Program-made: the position numbers and the translations under genes | Part shown: positions 33,290 to 63,100 of the stretch, piece after piece | How positions within the stretch are numbered: the stretch's first letter is position 1 | Layout: each line of letters starts with the position of its first letter | NCBI RefSeq assembly: GCF_901933205.1 | Contig: NW_022148622.1 | Coordinates: 55,733-119,732 of the forward strand | Source of the DNA: Camarhynchus parvulus | Taxonomy: Eukaryota > Chordata > Aves > Passeriformes > Thraupidae | Direction of reading: 5' to 3' | Length of the DNA: 64,000 bases | The notes under the pieces: model-generated | The model's database searches: none | What the model saw: the letters and a program-made list of their open reading frames with translations, nothing else | Told to the model about the DNA's origin: nothing

Positions 33290-35000
33290 GGGAGGAAATC
33301 GCGAAAATTTGGGAAGAAAGCCAAAAAATGGGAAAAATGAAATAAAAGGGAAAAAAAGCCAAAAAATTTGGGGAAAAAAAAAAAAAAAAAAGGGAAAAAT
33401 CGAAATAAAAGGGGAAAAAATTGGGGAAAAAGCCTCCCAAAATTGGGAAGAAAAGCCCAAAAAATGGGAAAAAAACCAAAATAAAAGGGAAAAAATTAAA
33501 AAAAGGGAAAAAACAAAAAAATTGGGGGAAAAAAACTAAAAAAAAGAAATAAAAGGGAAAATATCCAAAAAATAGGGAAAAAATCCCTCCCCCCAAAAAA
33601 GGGGGAAAAACGAAATAAAAGGGACAAAAGCAAAAAAAATTGGGGATAAAAACCAAAAAAATGGGGAAAAAATTGAAATAAAAGGGAAAAAAAACCAAAA
33701 AATTGGGGAAAAAAGCAAAAAAAAAAAAAAAAAAAACCTGGGGAAAAATTTTAAAAGGGAAAAATATCCAAAAAATTAGGGGAAAAAACGAAATAAAAGG
33801 GAAAAATAATGGGAAAAAAACCGAAAAAAATTGGGGAAAAAAATTGGGGAAAAATAAAAAAAAAGGGAAAAATATCCAAAAAAATTAGGGGAAAAAAACG
33901 AAATAAAAGGAAAAAAATTGGGAAAAAACCCAAGAAAAAAGGGGAAAAACACGAAATAAAAGGGAAAAAAAAGAAAAAAAAATTGGGGGAAATAAAAAGA
34001 AATGGGAGTAGCCAAAAAAAAAGGGAAAAACCGAAATAAAAGGGAAAAAAACCCCAAAAATTGGGAAAACTCAAAAAAAACAAAAGGGAAAAATTCCAAA
34101 AACAATGGGGGGAGGGGAAACGAAATAAAAGGGGAAAAAATTTGGGGAAAAAAAACCAAAAAATTGGGAAAAAAAAATAAAATAAAAGGAAAAAAAACCC
34201 CCAAAAATTGGGAAAAAACCAAAAACATTAGGAAAAAAGCCACAAAAATGGGGGGAAAAAACGAAATAAAAGGAAAAAAAAACCAAAAAAAATGGGGAAA
34301 AAAAACCCCAAAAATTGGGGAAAAAACCCCCAAAAATTGGGGAAAAAAACAAAAAATTGGGGAAAAATCCAAAAAAATGAGGGAAAAACCCCCAAAAATT
34401 GGGAAAAAAGCCAAAAAATGGGGATAAAACGAAATAAAAGGGAACAAAAATGGGGAAAAAGCTAAAAAAATTGGGATAAAACTCAAAAAAATTGGGGGAA
34501 AAACCCAAAAAATTGGGAAAAACAACCCAAAAAATTGGGAAAAAAATCCAAAATAATGGGAAAAAAAAACCAAAATAAAAGGGGAAAAAACAAAAATTTG
34601 GGGAAAAAACCCAAAAAATTGGGGGAAAAAAAGCCCCAAAAAACTGGGAAAAACAACCCCAAAAAATTGGGAAAAATATCCAAAATAATGGGGGAAAAAA
34701 AAACCAAAATAAAAGGGGAAAAACCAAAAATTTGGGGGAAAAAACCCAAAAAAATGGGGAAAAAAAACCCAAAAAATTGGGAAAAATCCAAAAAAATGGG
34801 AAAAAAAAACCAAAATAAAAGGGGAAAAACCAAAAATTTGGGGGAAAAAACCCAAAAAAATGGGGAAAAAAAAAACCAAAAAATTGGGGAAAACAACCCA
34901 AAAAATTGGGAAAAAATCCAAAAAAAATGGGAAGAAAAACGAAATAAAAGGGAAAAAAATTAAGAAAAAACCCCAAAATATTTGGGATAAAAACCAAAAA
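33290..35000. repeat. Purine-rich minisatellite (GGGAAAAAACCAAAAAATTG)
   Basis: Units of 15-31 bp of AAAAATTGGGGAAAAAACCC and GAAATAAAAGGGAAAA. Nearly all purine on the plus strand. Open frames are repeat translations (F/P-rich on minus, K/N-rich on plus). Confidence 0.9.
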
Positions 35001-35004
35001 ATTG

Positions 35005-35165
35005 AGGATTCAAGAATCGAGATTGGACAGCAAGAATTGATTTCATTCATTCCGGTTTAATTCTTAATTAGCATGAATTACAAACGATTGGTTAATGAGC
35101 AATTAATTAATTCCGCGCTAATAATTAATAGGAAATTCCTGCTGCCCCTGGTGGTCGGATCAGGA
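35005..35165. promoter_or_regulatory. Unique AT-rich island between arrays
   Basis: Non-repetitive 160 bp with several TAATTA/TTAATTA homeodomain-type words, two inverted CCAAT words (GATTGGAC, GATTGGTT) and GCTGCCCCTGGTGGTC (about 35141-35156), which resembles a CTCF core lacking one base. On the minus strand ATTAAA (about 35056-35061) could serve as a polyadenylation signal for LOX-A 1.55 kb after its stop. Function is inferred. Confidence 0.35.
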
Positions 35166-35620
35166 ACTGCACCCGAATTTTGGGGGGGGATCCCAAAAAA
35201 TTTTTGGGATTTTCCCCAGAATTTTTTGGGATCTTTCCAAGAATTTTTGGGGATTTTCCAAATAATTTTTGGGATCTTCTGAAGCATTTTTTGGGGGATC
35301 TTCCCAAGAATTTTTGGGATCTTTGTTTGGGATCTTCCAAATAATTTTGGGGGATTTTCCCAAGGATTTTTTGGAATCTTCCTGAGAATTTTTTTGGGAT
35401 CTTGCAAATAATTTTTGGAATCTTCCCAAGGATTTTTTTTTTTTCCCCAAGAATTTTTTGGAATCTTCCTGAGAATTTTTTTGGGGACATTCCAAGAATT
35501 TTTGGGATCTTTCTTTGGGATCTTCCCAAGGATTTTTTGGGATTTTTCCGCAGAATTTTTGGGATTTTTCTGATGATTTTTTGGAATCTTCCAAATATTT
35601 TTTTGGGGGGGGTGGGGGTG
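35165..35620. repeat. GGGATCTTCCCAAGAATTTT repeat
   Basis: Units of about 30 bp with GGGATCTTCC(C/A)AA and AATTTTTTGG. No gene. Confidence 0.85.
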
Positions 35621-35639
35621 GGGTCCATTATTTGGGTAC

Positions 35640-53414
<17,775 letters not shown>

Positions 53415-53449
53415 CCCGCCCCCACCCCCGCCGCGCGCCAAAGGGGACG

Positions 53450-54340
53450 CCAGGGTCACACTGGGGTCAGGGGTCACGCAGGGGTCACTCGGGGGTCACT
53501 CAGGGTCACTAAGGGGTCACTCAGCAGTCACTCAAGGGTCAGGGGTCACTCAGAGGTCACTCAGGGGTCACACAGGGGTCACACAGGGTCACTCAGGGGT
53601 CAGGGGTCACGCAGGGGTCACTCAGGGTCACTAAGGGGTCACCCGGGGGTTCTGGAGGGTCCTGGGGTCACTCAGGGGGTCCCTGGGGGGGTTTTGGGGT
53701 CCCCTGAGGGTCTCCCAGCCCTTGGGGGGTCACTCAGGGGGTCCCTGGGGGTCTCAGGGGTTTTTGGGGTCCCCTCAAGGGGTCCCTTGAGGGGTTTTGG
53801 GGTCCCCGGGGGGTCTCTGGGGGGTCCTTGGGGGATTTTGGGGGTCCCTGAGGTTTTTGGGGGTCCCTGGGGGTCCCTGGGAGGTCTCAAGGGGTTTTTG
53901 GGGGGGTCCCTTGAGGGGTTTTGGGGGGGTTCCCTGGGGGTCTTTTGGGGTTTTGGGGGTCCCTGGGGTTTCTGGGGGGGTCCCTGGGGGTCTCCTGAGG
54001 TCCCTGTGGGGATTTTGGGGTCCCTGGGGGTCCCCTGGGTGGTCTCAGGGCGTTTTGGGGTCCCTTGAGGGGTTTTGGGGGGTCTCTGGGGGTCCTTTTG
54101 GGGTTTTGGGGGGGTCCCTGGGGGTCTCCCAGTCCTGGGGGGTCTCTGGAGGTTTTTGGGGGGGTCTTTTGGGGTCTCCGGGGGTCCCTGAGGGGTTTTG
54201 GGGGCTCCTTGAGGGTCCCCGGGGGGTTTGGGGCTCTTTGGGGGTCCCCGGGGGTTTTTGGGGGGGTCCCTGGGTTGGTTTTGGGGTCCCTGGGGGGTCC
54301 TGGGGGTCCCTCGGCGGCTCCGGAGTCCCTCGGGCGCGGC
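53450..54340. repeat. GGGGTCACTCA and GGGGTCCCTGGGGG arrays, LOX-A 5' flank
   Basis: 53.46-53.65 kb is AGGGGTCACTC; 53.65-54.33 kb is GGGGTCCCTGGGGGTTTTGG-type. No promoter element or exon was recognised. Confidence 0.85.
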
Positions 54341-54344
54341 TGCT

Positions 54345-55310
54345 CCCAGCGCTCCCAGTAACAGCTCCCAGCGCTCCCAGTAACAGCTCCCAGCGCTCCC
54401 AGTCCCGCCCAGTCCATCCCAGCCCCTCCCAGTTCGTCCCAGTTTGTCCCAGTCCCGCCCACTTCCCGCCCAGTTTGTCCCAGGAATGTCCCAGTTCCCT
54501 CCCAGTTCCCTCCCAGTTCCCTCCCATTTCCCTCCCAGTTCCCTCCCAGTCCCTCCCAGTCCCTCCCAGTTTCCCTCCCAGTGCTCCCAGTCCGGCCGGT
54601 CAGGGCGCTCCCGGCCCCAGGAATGTCCCAGTTCCCTCCCAGTTCCCTCCCAGTTCCCTCCCAGTTCCCTCCCAGTTCCCTCCCAGTCCCTCCCAGTTCC
54701 ATCCCAGTTTCACCACCGCTCCCAGTCTGACCAGTTCCAGCCCCGCCGGCCTCAGCCACCCCCGCGCCCGGCACGCCCCAGTTCAGACCAGTTTGCCCAG
54801 TTTGTCCCAGTTGCGACACTGGGGCTGACCCCTACCCCAGTTCCATCCCAGTTAACCCCAGTTCATCCCAGTTCCATCCCAGTTCCATCCCAGTTTGTCC
54901 CAGTCCATCCCAGTTTGTCCCAGTTCCATCCCAGTTCCATCCCAGTTAACCCCAGTCCATCCCAGTTCCATCCCAGTCCATCCCAGTTTGTCAAAGTTCC
55001 ATCCCAGTTCCATCCCAGTTAACCCCAGTCCAACCCAGTCCATCCCAGTCCATCCCAGTTTGTCCCAGTTCCATCCCAGTTGCGACACTGGGGCTGACCC
55101 CTACCCCAGTTCCATCCCAGTCCATCCCAGTTTGTCCCAGTTAACCCCAGTTCCATCCCACTTTGTCCCAGTCCATCCCAGTTCCCTCCCAGTTCCATCC
55201 CGGTTTCAACACTGAGGCTGCCCTCTACCCCAGTTCCATCCCAGTCCATCCCAGTTCCATCCCAGTTTGTCCCAGTTCCATCCCTGGGTGTGCCCCACTC
55301 CTGCCCAGTA
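54345..55310. repeat. CCCAGTTCCCT / CCCAGTTCCAT arrays
   Basis: 11-mers of CCCAGTTCCAT and CCCAGTTCCCT. A module of about 240 bp beginning GCGACACTGGGGCTGACCCC recurs near 54.82 and 55.08 kb, with a third weaker copy near 55.2 kb. Confidence 0.9.
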
Positions 55311-55374
55311 CAGACCAGTACAAACCAGTATGCCCAGTCCCCTTCTCCCACACAGACGCTGCTCCACCGACACC

Positions 55375-55380
55375 TTTATT
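55375..55380 (-). terminator. AATAAA polyadenylation signal, probably LOX-B
   Basis: Minus-strand AATAAA (TTTATT on plus) followed by GGTGTCGGTGGAGCAGCG, a GT-rich downstream element. It lies 1.58 kb after the LOX-B stop, so the 3' UTR would include the arrays at 55.38-56.95 kb. Confidence 0.55.
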
Positions 55381-55381
55381 G

Positions 55382-56055
55382 ACACCAGTATGCTCCAGTA
55401 CAGACCAGTACAGACCAGTAATGCTCCAGTATAGACCAGTACAGACCAGTAATGCTCCAGTACAGACCAGTACAGACCAGTATGCTCCAGTACAGACCAG
55501 TAACGGCTCCCAGTACAGACCAGTAACAGCTCCCAGTACAGACCAGTACAGACCAGTAACAGCTCCCAGTACAGACCAGTAACAGCTCCCAGTGCAGACC
55601 AGTAACAGCTCCCAGTACAGACCAGTAACGGCTCCCAGTACAGACCAGTAACAGCCCCCAGTACAGACCAGTACAGACCAGTAACGGCTCCCAGTACAGA
55701 CCAGTAACAGCTCCCAGTGCAGACCAGTAACAGCTCCCAGTACAGACCAGTAACGGCTCCCAGTACAGACCAGTAACAGCCCCCAGTACAGACCAGTACA
55801 GACCAGTAACGGCTCCCAGTATAGACCAGTAACAGCTCCCAGTACAGACCAGTAACGGCTCCCAGTACAGACCAGTAACAGCCCCCAGTACAGACCAGTA
55901 CAGACCAGTAACGGCTCCCAGTATAGACCAGTAACGGCTCCCAGTACATAACAACATTCCCAGTACAGACCAGTAACAGCTCCCAATATATAATAACATT
56001 CCCAGTACAAACCAGTACAGACCAGTAACAGCCCCCAGTACAAACCAGTACAGCC
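55382..56055. repeat. ACAGACCAGTA / ACAGCTCCCAGT array
   Basis: 10-11 bp words with a higher-order module of about 115 bp (GTAACGGCTCCCAGTACAGA). No gene. Confidence 0.92.
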
Positions 56056-56059
56056 CAGT

Positions 56060-56958
56060 GCCACACTGGGTGATTTCGGGATATTTTTGGGGTGGATTTT
56101 GGGGCATTTCTGGGATATTTTTGGGGATATTTCGGGGTGTTTTTGGTGCATTTTTGGGATATTTTCGGGGTGTCTCAGATGGCCACGCTGTTCTGGGGGT
56201 CCAGGTAGGGGCAGGGCTATTTCGGGGTGAATTTGGGCTATTTTGGGGTGAATTTGGGATATTTGGGGCTGTCTCAGATGGCCACGCAGTTCTCGATGTT
56301 CTTGGGGTCCAGGTAGGGGCAGGGCTATTTCGGGGTGATTTTGGGGTATTTTTGGGGTGGTTTTGGGGTATTTCGGGGTGATTTTTGGGGTGAATTTGGG
56401 ATATTTTGGGGGTGTCTCAGATGGCCACGCTGTTCTCGATGTTCTCGGGGTCCAGGTACGGGTAGGGCTATTTCGGGGTGAATTTGGGATATTTTTGGGG
56501 TGGTTTTGGGGTATTTCGGGGTGAATTTTGGGGTGGTTTTGGGGTATTTCGGGGTGATTTTTGGGGTGAATTTGGGATATTTGGGGCTGTCTCAGATGGC
56601 CACGCTGTTCTCGATGTTCTCGGGGTCCAGGTAGGGGCAGGGCTATTTTCGGGGTGATTTTGGGGTATTTTGGGGTGGTTTGGGGTATTTTGGGGTGATT
56701 TTGGGATATTTTGGGGTGATTTTGGGATATTTTGGGGTGAATTTGGGATATTTGGGGGTGAATTTGGGATATTTGGGGGTGTCTCAGATGGCCACGCTGT
56801 TCTCGATGTTCTCGGGGTCCAGGTAGGGGCAGGGCTATTTTGGGATGATTTTTGGGGTGAATTTGGGGTATTTTTGGGGGGGTTTTTTGCCGGTTTTTTG
56901 GGATATTTTTGGACTATTTCGGGGTGATTTTTGGGGTGAATTTGGGATATTTGGGGTG
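56060..56958. repeat. Array with five extra copies of the LOX-B C-terminal codons and stop
   Basis: Units of 100-190 bp of ATTTTGGGGTGATTTTGGGG type, each carrying TCAGATGGCCACGCTGTTCT, i.e. reverse complement of NSVAI and TGA, and mostly the preceding YLDPENIE codons. Copy stop codons are at 56175 (internally deleted), 56274, 56417, 56592 and 56784; the true one is at 56961. Confidence 0.92.
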
Positions 56959-56960
56959 TC

Positions 56961-57139
56961 TCAGATGGCCACGCTGTTCTCGATGTTCTCGGGGTCCAGG
57001 TACGGGTAGGGCCGCTCCAGCGCCGCGTTCCGGGCCGGATCTGGCGCGAGATTCGGCGCAGGCGGCGCCGGAAGCGCCGGATCAGGGAGCGCGGGGCGGC
57101 CTCGGTGAAGTGACGGTCGGGGTAATGGCCCAGGGGGCG
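56961..57139 (-). CDS. LOX-B exon 14, 1-nt deletion
   Basis: Starts [20 protein letters not shown] in the family frame after CCCCCCAG, then changes frame at about 57031-57038, where CGGCCCGG stands in place of a CGGGCCCGG seen in LOX-A. It ends in another frame with [17 protein letters not shown] and TGA. 179 nt against 180 in LOX-A. Confidence 0.88.
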
Positions 57140-60100
57140 CTGGGGGGACAAACTGGGGTTACTGGGAGCACTGGGAGCACTGGGAGGGACAAACTGGGGT
57201 TACTGGGAGCACTGGGAGCACTGGGAGGGACAAACTGGGGTTACTGGGAGCACTGGGAGCACTGGGGTAATGGCCCAGGGGGCGCCGGGGGGACAAACTG
57301 GGGTTACTGGGGTTACTGGTGTAACTGGGAGGGACAAACTGGGGTTACTGGGAGGGACTGGGAGGGACAAACTGGGGTTACTGGGGTTACTGGTGTTACT
57401 GGGAGAACAAACTGGGGTAATGGCCCAGGGGGCGCTGGGGGGAGAAACCGGGGTTACTGGGAGCACTGGGAGCACTGGGAGCACTGGGAGCACTGGGAGC
57501 ACTGGGGTAATGGCCCAGGGGGCGCTTGGGGGACAAATGTGCCCCGGGGTTACTGGGGTTACTGGGAGCACTGGGAGCACTGGGAGGGACAAACTGGGGT
57601 TACTGGGAGCACTGGGAGCACTGGGAGCACTGGGGTAATGGCCCAGGGGGCGCTGGGGGGACAAACTGGGGTTACTGGGGTTACTGGGAGCACTGGGAGC
57701 ACTGGGAGGGACAAACTGGGGTAATGGCCCAGGGGGCGCTTGGGGGAGAAACCGGGGTTACTGGGGTTACTGGGAGGGACAAACTGGGGTTACTGGGGTT
57801 ACTGGTGTAACTGGGAGAACAAACTGGGGTTACTGGGAGCACTGGGAGCACTGGGGTAATGGCCCAGGGGGCGCTGGGGGAGAAACAAACGGGGGTTACT
57901 GGTGTAACTGGGAGCACTGGGAGGGACAAACTGGGGTTACTGGGGTTACTGGTGTAACTGGGAGCACTGGGAGCACTGGGAGGGACAAACTGGGGTTACT
58001 GGGAGCACTGGGAGCACTGGGAGCACTGGGAGCACTGGGAGGGACTGGGAGCACTGGGGTAATGGCCCAGGGGGCGCTGGGGGAGAAACAAACGGGGGTT
58101 ACTGGGAGCACTGGGAGCACTGGGAGGGACTGGGAGCACTGGGATGGACAAACTGGGGTTACTGGGAGCACTGGGAGCACTGGGAGGGACAAACTGGGGT
58201 TACTGGGAGCACTGGGAGGCACTGGGGTGGGTTTGGGGTCCTGGGTGGGGTCCAGGGTGGGTTTTGGGTGGGTTTTGGGTGGGTTATTTGGGATGTTGGG
58301 TGGGTTATTTTGGGGAGGGGTCCCACAGGGGTTCATTGATTTGGGTTGGGGTCTCACCATGTCCATGGGCTCGTTGCGGAGCACCCAGAGCAGGGGTTGG
58401 GTCAGGTTTGGGTCAGTTTTGGGTGGGTTTTGGGCGGGTTTGGGTGGGTTTGGGGTGGGTTATTTTGGGTCAGTTTTGGGCGGGTTTGGGGCGGGTTATT
58501 TTGGGTTTGGGGTGGGTTATTTTGGGTCAGTTTTGGGCGGGTTTTGGGGGGGTTTGGGTGGGTTATTTTGGGGAGGGGTCTCAGGAGGATCAGGTAATTT
58601 GGGCTGGGGTCTCACCATGTCCATGGGCTCGTTGCGGAGCACCCAGAGCACGGCTGGGGTCAGTTTTGGGTCAGTTTTGGGTGGATTTGGGTCAGTTTTG
58701 GGCGGGTTTGGGGTGGGTTATTTGGGATGTTGGGTGGGTTATTTTGGGGAGGGGTCCCACAGGGGTTCATTGATTTGGGCTGGGGTCTCACCATGTCCAT
58801 GGGCTCGTTGCGGAGCACCCAGAGCAGGGTTGGGTCAGGTTTGGGTCAGTTTTGGGTTATTTTGGGGTGGTTTTGGGTGGGTTTGGGGTGGGTTATTTTG
58901 GGTTTGGGGTGGGTTATTTTGGGTCAGTTTTGGGCGGGTTTTGGGGGGGTTTGGGTGGGTTATTTTGGGGAGGGGTCTCAGGAGGATCAGGTAATTTGGG
59001 CTGGGGTCTCACCATGTCCATGGGCTCGTTGCGGAGCACCCAGAGCACGGCTGGGGTCAGTTTTGGGTCAGTTTTGGGTGGATTTGGGTCAGTTTTGGGT
59101 TATTTTGGGGTGGTTTTGGGTGGGTTTGGGGTGGGTTATTTTGGGTTTGGGGTGGGTTATTTTGGGGAGGGGTCTCAGGAGGATCAGGTAATTTGGGCTG
59201 GGGTCTCACCATGTCCATGGGCTCGTTGCGGAGCACCCAGAGCACAGCCAGGGCTTGGTTTGGGTCAGGTTTGGGTTATTTTGGGTCAGTTTTGGGCGGG
59301 TTTGGGGCGGGTTTGGGTGGGTTATTTTGGGGAGGGGTCTCAGGAGGATCAGGTAATTTGGGCTGGGGTCTCACCATGTCCATGGGCTCGTTGCGGAGCA
59401 CCCAGAGCACGGCCAGCACCGTGGCCGTGGTGTTCATGGCCGGCAGCGCCTCCAGGAAGTCGCGCTCGGACAGCGCGGCCTTGCGGCGGGGAGGGGGCGC
59501 GCGCATGGCGGCCGGCGCGTTCGGGGAACGCGGAGAGCTCAAACTGCCCAAAAACGGGAAAAGAGACCCAAAAATGTGTGAGAGGGACCCCAAAAATGGG
59601 GGAGAGAGAAATCAGTGTCAGAGAGCTCAAACTGCCCAAAAACGGGAAAAGGGACCCAAAAAATATAACAGAGGGACCCCAAAATGTCACAGAGGGACCC
59701 CAATGTCAGAGAGCTCAAACTGGCTGGAAACGGGAAAAGGGACCCAAAAATGTGTGAGAGGGACCCCAAAAATGGGGGAGAGAGAGACCCCAATGTCAGA
59801 GAGCTCAAACTGCCCGGAAACGGGAAAAGGGACCCAAAAATGTCACAGAGGGACCCCAAAAATGGGAGAGAGAGAGACCCCAATGTCAGAGAGCTCAAAC
59901 TGCCCAAAAACGGGAAAAGGGACCCAAAAAAATATAACAGAGGGACCCCAAAATGTCACAGAGGGACCCCAATGTCAGAGAGCTCAAACTGGCTGGAAAC
60001 GGGAAAAGGGACCCAAAAATGGGGGAGAGGGACCCCAAAAATGGGGGAGAGAGAGATCAGTGTCAGAGAGCTCAAACTGCCCGGAAACGGGAAAAGGGAC

Positions 60101-63100
60101 CCAAAAATGTAACAGAGGGACCCCAAAAATGGGGGAGAGAGAGACCCCAATGTCAGACAGCTCAAACTGGCCAAAAACGGGAAAAGAGACCCAAAAAATA
60201 TAACAGAGGGACCCCAAAAATGGGGGAGAGAGAGACCCCAATGTCAGAGAGCTCAAACTGGCCGGAAACGGGAAAAGAGACCCAAAAAAATATAACAGAG
60301 AGACCCCAAAAATGGGGGAGAGAGAGACCCCAATGTCAGAGAGCTCAAACTGGCCAAAAACAGGAAAAGGGACCCAAAAATGGGGGAGAGGGACCCCAAA
60401 AATGGGGGAGAGAGAGACCCCAATGTCAGAGAGCTCAAACTGCCCGGAAACAGGAAAAGGGACCCAAAAAAATATAACAGAGGGACCCCAAAAATGGGGG
60501 AGAGAGAGACCCCAATGTCAGAGAGCTCAAACTGCCCGGAAACAGGAAAAGGGACCCAAAAATATAACAGAGGGACCCCAAAAAATGGGGAGAGAGAGAC
60601 CCCCAATGTCAGAGAGCTCAAACTGCCCAAAAACGGGAAAAGGGACCCAAAAATGTAACAGAGGGACCCCAAAAATGGGGGAGAGAGAGACCCCAATGTC
60701 AGAGAGCTCAAACTGGCCGGAAACGGGAAAAGGGACCCAAAAATGTGTGAGAGGGACCCCAAAAATGGGGGAGAGGGACCCCAATGTCAGAGAGCTCAAA
60801 CTGCCCAAAAACGGGAAAAGAGACCCAAAAAAATATAACAGAGGGACCCCAAAAATGGGGGAGAGAGGGACCCCAATGTCAGAGAGCTCAAACTGCCCAA
60901 AAACGGGAAAAGGGACCCAAAAAAATGCAACAGAGAGACCCCAAAAATGGGAAAACTGACCCCCAAAATGGGGGCATTTGGGGGGAACGCAGAGAGCTCA
61001 AAATGACCCCAAAAACGGGAAAAGTGACCCAAAAATGGGGCAGAGGGACCCCAAAAATGGGGGAGAGAGAGATCAGTGTCAGAGAGCTCAAACTGCCCGG
61101 AAACGGGAAAAGGGACCCAAAAATGTGTGAGAGGGACCCCAAAAATGTCCCAGAGACCCCAAAATGCCCCCAAACCCCAGAGCCCCCCCCAAACACCCCC
61201 GGAGCCCCAAAACTGCCCCAAAACTGGGGTGGGGGGATGGGCAGGAGAAGTGGGGTCAGTGTGGGGGTCAGAGGTCAGAAGTCACTGTGTGGTCAGTGTG
61301 GGTCAGTGGTCAGTGGTCACTGTGGTCAGTACCTGGCCGCTGTTGGTGGCCGCGTGGTGCGCAGAGCAGGTGTGACTGTGCGGGTCAGTGGTCACTGCGG
61401 TCAGTGTGGGTCACTGTGGGTCAGTGGTCAGTGCAGTGGTCACTCTGGTCACTGTGGGTCAGTGGTCACTGTGGTCAGTGGTCAGCGCTCACCTGGCCGC
61501 TGTTGGTGGCCGCGTGGTGCGCAGAGCAGGTGTGACTGTGCGGGTCACTGTGGTCAGTGTGGTCAGTGTGGTCAGTGGTCACTGTGGGTCACTGTGGGTC
61601 AGTGGTCAGTGCAGTGGTCACTGTGGTCACTGTGGTCAGTGGTCAGTACCTGGCCGCTGTTGGTGGCCGCGTGGTGCGCAGAGCAGGTGTGACTGTGTGG
61701 GTCAGTGGTCACTGCGGTCAGTGTGGGTCACTGTGGGTCAGTGGTCAGTGCAGTGGTCACTCTGGTCACTGTGGGTCAGTGGTCACTCTGGTCAGTGGTC
61801 AGTGCTCACCTGGCCGCTGTTGGTGGCCGCGTGGTGCGCAGAGCAGGTGTAGATCACGGTGGTGACGAAGGTGACCAGGCCACGCACGGAGTCCAGACGG
61901 GAGGGCACCCCTGGCACCGGGCACACGGCGGGTCACCTGAGGGGGCACCTGAGGGGGCACCTGAGCCCACCTGAGCCCCTGTACCCCACCTGTGCCCACC
62001 TGAGGGGTCACCTGAGGGGGCACCTGAGCCCACCTGAGGGGGCACCTGAGGGGGCACCTGAGCCCACCTGTGCCCACCTGATCCCACCTGTGCCCACCTG
62101 AGGGGGCACCTGAGGGGGCACCTGAGCCCACCTGATCCCACCTGTGCCCACCTGAGGGGGCACCTGAGGGGGCACCTGAGGGGGCACCTGAGGGGGCACC
62201 TGAGCCCCTGTACCCCACCTGTGCCCACCTGAGGAGTCACCTGAGCCCACCTGTGCCCACCTGTGCCCACCTGAGGGGGCACCTGAGCCCACCTGTGCCC
62301 ACCTGTGCCCACCTGAGGGGGCACCTGAGGGGGCACCTGAGCCCCTGTACCCCACCTGTGCCCACCTGAGGGGTCACCTGTGCCCCTGTACCCCACCTGT
62401 GCCCACCTGAGGGGGCACCTGTGCCCACCTGAGCCCCTGTACCACACCTGTGCCCACCTGTGCCCACCTGAGGGGGCACCTGAGCCCTCTGTGCCCACCT
62501 GAGGGGTCACCTGAGGGGGCACCTGAGGGGGCACCTGTGCCCACCTGAGCCCCTGTACCACACCTGTGCCCCTGTACCCCACCTGTGCCCACCTGATCCC
62601 ACCTGAGGCCTCACCTGTGCCCACCCGTGCCCACCTGTGCCCACCTGAGGTGTCACCTGAGGGGGCACCTGTGCCCCTGTACCCCACCTGTGCCCACCTG
62701 TGCCCCGCCCCCGTTCCCACCTGTGCCCCTGTGCCCCCCCCCCCGTGCCCACCTGAGCTCCTCCTGCCCAGGAAGCCGCGGGTGAAGATTTCGCCCACCC
62801 AGGCCTGGAGCTCGGGGTCCTCGCGGACGGCGGCGTCCGACCGGTAATAGAGGGACAGGACACCTGAGACAAACCTACGGACAGACGGACAGACACCTGA
62901 GACAAACCTGGGACAGACAGACAGACAGACAGACAGACCGGTAATAGAGGGACAGGACACCTGAGACAAACCTACGGACAGACAGACAGACGGACAGACA
63001 GACAGACCGGTAATAGAGGGACAGGACACCTGAGACAAACCTACGGACAGACAGACAGACGGACAGACAGACAGACCGGTAATAGAGGGAGAGAATGCCG

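Noticed and set aside
55206..56151. Cys/Tyr/Trp/Leu-rich membrane-like frames on the minus strand
   Set aside because: Translations of the ACAGACCAGTA array in the LOX-B 3' UTR.
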